64,000 bases of DNA from Hespellia sp. GTDB lineage: Bacteria > Bacillota > Clostridia > Lachnospirales > Lachnospiraceae. The position numbers and the translations under genes were made by a program. Under the pieces are notes generated by a model. It was given only the letters and a program-made list of their open reading frames with translations. It was not told where the DNA came from and did not search any database. The stretch lies in the NCBI GenBank assembly GCA_028693555.1, contig JAQUVD010000020.1, positions 1-64,000 on the forward strand, in the 5' to 3' direction. Every line of letters begins with the position of its first letter. The stretch's first letter is position 1. This document shows, one piece after another, positions 61,956 through 64,000 of this stretch.

Positions 61956-62401
61956 AAAGCAACACAAAGAATCTGATGATGACAGTTCTGCTTCTTTTTT
62001 TCATTGTCATCTTGATGGTTTCAGCTTCGGTACCAGTCAGAGCAGCAAATACAAAGGAAAAAAATGAAATTTATGATTCGCTGCAGGAAAGCATGAAAAA
62101 TAATTGGAAGAGTGGGCTGGACCAATTGGAGGCAGAAGATCAAATTGAAATAAAAGGTCCACTGCCAGAGAGGATCTTACGTGGAATTGCAAATGCGTTT
62201 TATCAGCATCTTGTAAGCATAAAGGCATGGTCACTGCTGATTGGATTGATTTCATTACTGATTGGCATATTTATTGCGGTTACTGCAAAGTTAAATAAGA
62301 AATTAAGACGGACAGCGATTACATTGTTTATAGTAACAATTCCACTGCTGCTTATTATATTTGTTTTTGGAATTACGAAACTGATTAGCATGTTTCACTA
62401 G
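61952..62401 (+). CDS. Small secreted/membrane protein, pilin-like layout
   Basis: A 149-residue protein with a signal peptide (VLLLFFIVILMVSASVPVRA, likely cut after AxA), a polar stretch and two membrane helices (AWSLLIGLISLLIGIFIAV; LFIVTIPLLLIIFVFGIT) split by a basic loop (KLNKKLRR). This is the VirB2/TrbC-type topology, so it may be a pilin or channel subunit. The start codon overlaps the previous stop (ATGA). Confidence 0.55.
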   Translation: MKSNTKNLMMTVLLLFFIVILMVSASVPVRAANTKEKNEIYDSLQESMKNNWKSGLDQLEAEDQIEIKGPLPERILRGIANAFYQHLVSIKAWSLLIGLISLLIGIFIAVTAKLNKKLRRTAITLFIVTIPLLLIIFVFGITKLISMFH

Positions 62402-62449
62402 AAAAAAGATCATCACGAAGAATTTGTTTCACAAAATGGAGGATAAAAA

Positions 62450-63499
62450 ATGAATACATTACAGGATGTTACAAATATGTTTTTAGGATACACAGGAAGC
62501 AGACCAATGACGGCTGAGACTGCCGGACGGATGAAGAAGTACGAACTGGCCTACGAAAAGGATGAATATCTGATGCTGTCCTTTTCAAGAGTAGATGCCA
62601 CAACCGGGGATTTATCACTGGTAGATGATGATATCACGGTACTGATGCCGGCGGATCAGATAAGCGGAAAGCCCTATGATCTTCGATATCGTGCGCAAAA
62701 GCTGGATGATGTGTACTGTGTAAAAGTAACAAGGATAGACCCAGACAGAAAGATTGTGTATGTCAGTCATCAGGAAGCAAGGCTGGAAAAAAGACCAGAG
62801 ATTGAAGCGGCACTAGAAATGTATCTAGCATCTAAGGCAAAAAATAAGTCACCGATGATTGTCAAAGGAAAGGTGCTAAAAATTCAGACAAAAATGGTCA
62901 ATGGAGAATCTGTTGACACCGGAGTTTGGTTGGATTTGTGTGGAGTAGGAATCCCGGCATTCATTTATGTAGGGAATTGGAAAAAGACATTTACAGAGTC
63001 CTTGCGGGGGAAGGTTTCGTATGGAGATATCGTTGAAGTTGTAGTCTTGGAAAAAGTGATGCGCAAGGACCAGATGTATTATTATTCCTGCTCGCGGAAA
63101 GAACTGGTGCAGGACCCGTGGGAAAGTATGGAGCTGGGCGAGAAATATCATAAAGGGGATATTGTGAAAATCAAGTGCCTTTCCAAAAGAGATACGCATT
63201 GGTTTGGAGAGATCAATGGACTTGAAGATATACAGGTATTTGCGGAGTATCCATCGCAGAAACATGACTTTGCCATTGTTCCGGGAATGGAGTATATGGG
63301 AACGATTTATTACGTAAATCCGGAGGAGCATTCCCTGAAGGCAAGGGTATTTCAGGCACTGACTTTTGAACAGATTGAGGAAAAGAATGTGGTTGTTGAA
63401 GAAAATTCAGAAAACAAAGAGCAGGTAGATTCTGCTACACCTGAGATAGAAGAGCAGACGGCAGAGGAAGCAGAACAAACAGAAGTGGAGGAGCTTTAA
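62450..63499 (+). CDS. Probable S1/OB-fold RNA-binding protein
   Basis: A 349-residue protein with repeated OB/S1-type strands: KKYELAYEKDEYLMLSFSRV, IVKGKVLKIQTKMVNG, GDIVEVVVLEKVMRKD, KGDIVKIKCLSKRD and GMEYMGTIYYVNPEEHSLKA. The phrase DRKIVYVSHQEARLEKRPE resembles S1 ends (v-SxK). The acidic tail is Glu-rich. S1-like proteins bind single-stranded RNA; here in a transfer operon the role is unknown. GGAGG precedes ATG 62450. Confidence 0.55.
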   Translation: MNTLQDVTNMFLGYTGSRPMTAETAGRMKKYELAYEKDEYLMLSFSRVDATTGDLSLVDDDITVLMPADQISGKPYDLRYRAQKLDDVYCVKVTRIDPDRKIVYVSHQEARLEKRPEIEAALEMYLASKAKNKSPMIVKGKVLKIQTKMVNGESVDTGVWLDLCGVGIPAFIYVGNWKKTFTESLRGKVSYGDIVEVVVLEKVMRKDQMYYYSCSRKELVQDPWESMELGEKYHKGDIVKIKCLSKRDTHWFGEINGLEDIQVFAEYPSQKHDFAIVPGMEYMGTIYYVNPEEHSLKARVFQALTFEQIEEKNVVVEENSENKEQVDSATPEIEEQTAEEAEQTEVEEL

Positions 63500-63502
63500 T
63501 AT

Positions 63503-64000
63503 ATGGAAGGAACGGAAAACAGGGCGGCAAGAGACATTGTCGCATCAATGGGAGATAAAGCGCTCTTTACCTATATTCCGGAAATGGAAATTACGGTACC
63601 GGAGAGTGACAGACGAAATTCAATGGATAAAATCGCATGTTATTATCATGCAGAACAGTTTGTGTTATCTGATCTATATATCGGGTATGCGATTTCTCTT
63701 TACCGATATACCATACCAATGGTGGTTGCAGCTACAGTCAAGGTTCTGGGGAATCTATGGCCACAGAAAAATGTTCCAAAAAACATTGATCGGGATGCGC
63801 TACTTAGCCGGATAAAAAGGATGTGTGGAATGGGGATGCTCCGTCGCTTTGTATATCAGCTAAATGGTAATAATATCGTTTTATATTCAACTACTCCAGA
63901 ATTTTCCAAAGTGATTTATCAGTCGTTGAAGATGAGTACGGATGCAAGACCTGAGAAAGACTTGATTCCGCCAATAGAAATAATCGGGAGAGCTGCAGCG
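63503..64000 (+). CDS. Partial CDS, winged-helix (relaxation-like) N-terminus
   Basis: ATG 63503 opens a frame without stops to the window end (166 codons). It starts MEGTENRAARDIVASMGDKA. The region DRDALLSRIKRMCGMGMLRR then FVYQLNGNNIVLYSTTPEF has the winged-helix pattern seen in the proteins at 24175 and 28203. It begins four bases after the previous stop. A weak GGAG (63488-63492) serves as ribosome site. The C-terminal part lies outside the window. Confidence 0.55.
   Translation, partial: MEGTENRAARDIVASMGDKALFTYIPEMEITVPESDRRNSMDKIACYYHAEQFVLSDLYIGYAISLYRYTIPMVVAATVKVLGNLWPQKNVPKNIDRDALLSRIKRMCGMGMLRRFVYQLNGNNIVLYSTTPEFSKVIYQSLKMSTDARPEKDLIPPIEIIGRAAA

Noticed and set aside
1-64000. 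tRNA and rRNA genes
   Set aside because: I found no cloverleaf with a T-loop consensus and no rRNA-like sequence on either strand by reading. A covariance search could still find one.

Overview
The window is low-GC DNA with strong AGGAGG ribosome-binding sites and Firmicute gene families throughout. It suits a gut-type Clostridia host, probably Lachnospiraceae; the family is an inference and no rRNA or marker gene is present to confirm it. From about 22.8 kb onward it reads as the backbone of a large conjugative plasmid or plasmid-like element. The left 22 kb looks like accessory cargo with decayed gene remnants.

Layout. 0-6 kb: a small Cro/CI regulator, pseudogene debris, a HpcH/HpaI-family aldolase divergent from a MerR regulator (with a textbook MerR-type 19-bp-spacer promoter and palindrome), and a two-gene NHEJ pair (Ku and an ATP-dependent DNA ligase). 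6.2-11.3 kb: a 1570-residue NACHT/STAND NTPase with a beta-propeller-like C-terminal half, a candidate defence gene, followed by a decayed DUF1016/YhcG-type nuclease gene. 12.5-21.8 kb: a seven-gene leftward biosynthetic operon (A-PCP protein, MFS exporter, dikinase-type phosphotransferase, two type II thioesterases, Sfp-type PPTase, SagB-like FMN oxidase). Its A-Ox-T-TE parts resemble a dispersed indigoidine-synthase-type assembly line. The adenylation domain looks like a recombinational chimera of two A domains.

22.8-33 kb: an RHH/coiled-coil protein with an array of GTAATACA repeats; a relaxation-type protein with a VirD4-type coupling ATPase and a second winged-helix protein; a DUF3854/TOPRIM-like primase; and ParA/ParB. 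Six 17-bp palindromes (AACYTAAC-S-GTTARGTT) are spread over the element and are the likely parS sites. 33-38.5 kb: a rightward operon with a metallopeptidase-motif protein, an OB-fold/degenerate-HD YhaM-like protein, a delta'-like clamp-loader subunit and a DnaX homologue. 39-43.2 kb: the replication control region, with two leftward genes flanking about 0.9 kb of two classes of iterons and adjacent DnaA boxes. 43.4-49.5 kb: YwbE-like protein, NPPY methyltransferase, SF2 helicase and a divergent sliding-clamp-like protein. 49.8-64 kb: type IV secretion genes (VirB2/TrbC-like, PrgI/VirB3-like, VirB4-like, VirB6/TrbL-like, lysozyme-NlpC/P60, VirB8/TcpC-like). With them are unusual accessory proteins: a degenerate tyrosine-recombinase fold, a degenerate GGDEF protein, an S1-like protein and a TM/receiver-like protein.

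How it fits together. The element appears to carry its own initiator and origin, primase, helicase, clamp-loader parts and clamp, its own partition system, and its own transfer machine. Three main rightward operons (starting near 24.06, 33.09 and 43.64 kb) share one control layout: a TATACT- or TAAACT-type promoter, then a leader with a small covarying GNRA-tetraloop hairpin (CCTRGARAYAGG). In two of the three an intrinsic terminator follows just before the first gene. More terminators sit directly before internal Shine-Dalgarno sequences. This suggests attenuation or processive antitermination common to the element's operons. That leader motif and its linked terminators, with the self-encoded replisome, are the most promising undescribed features here.
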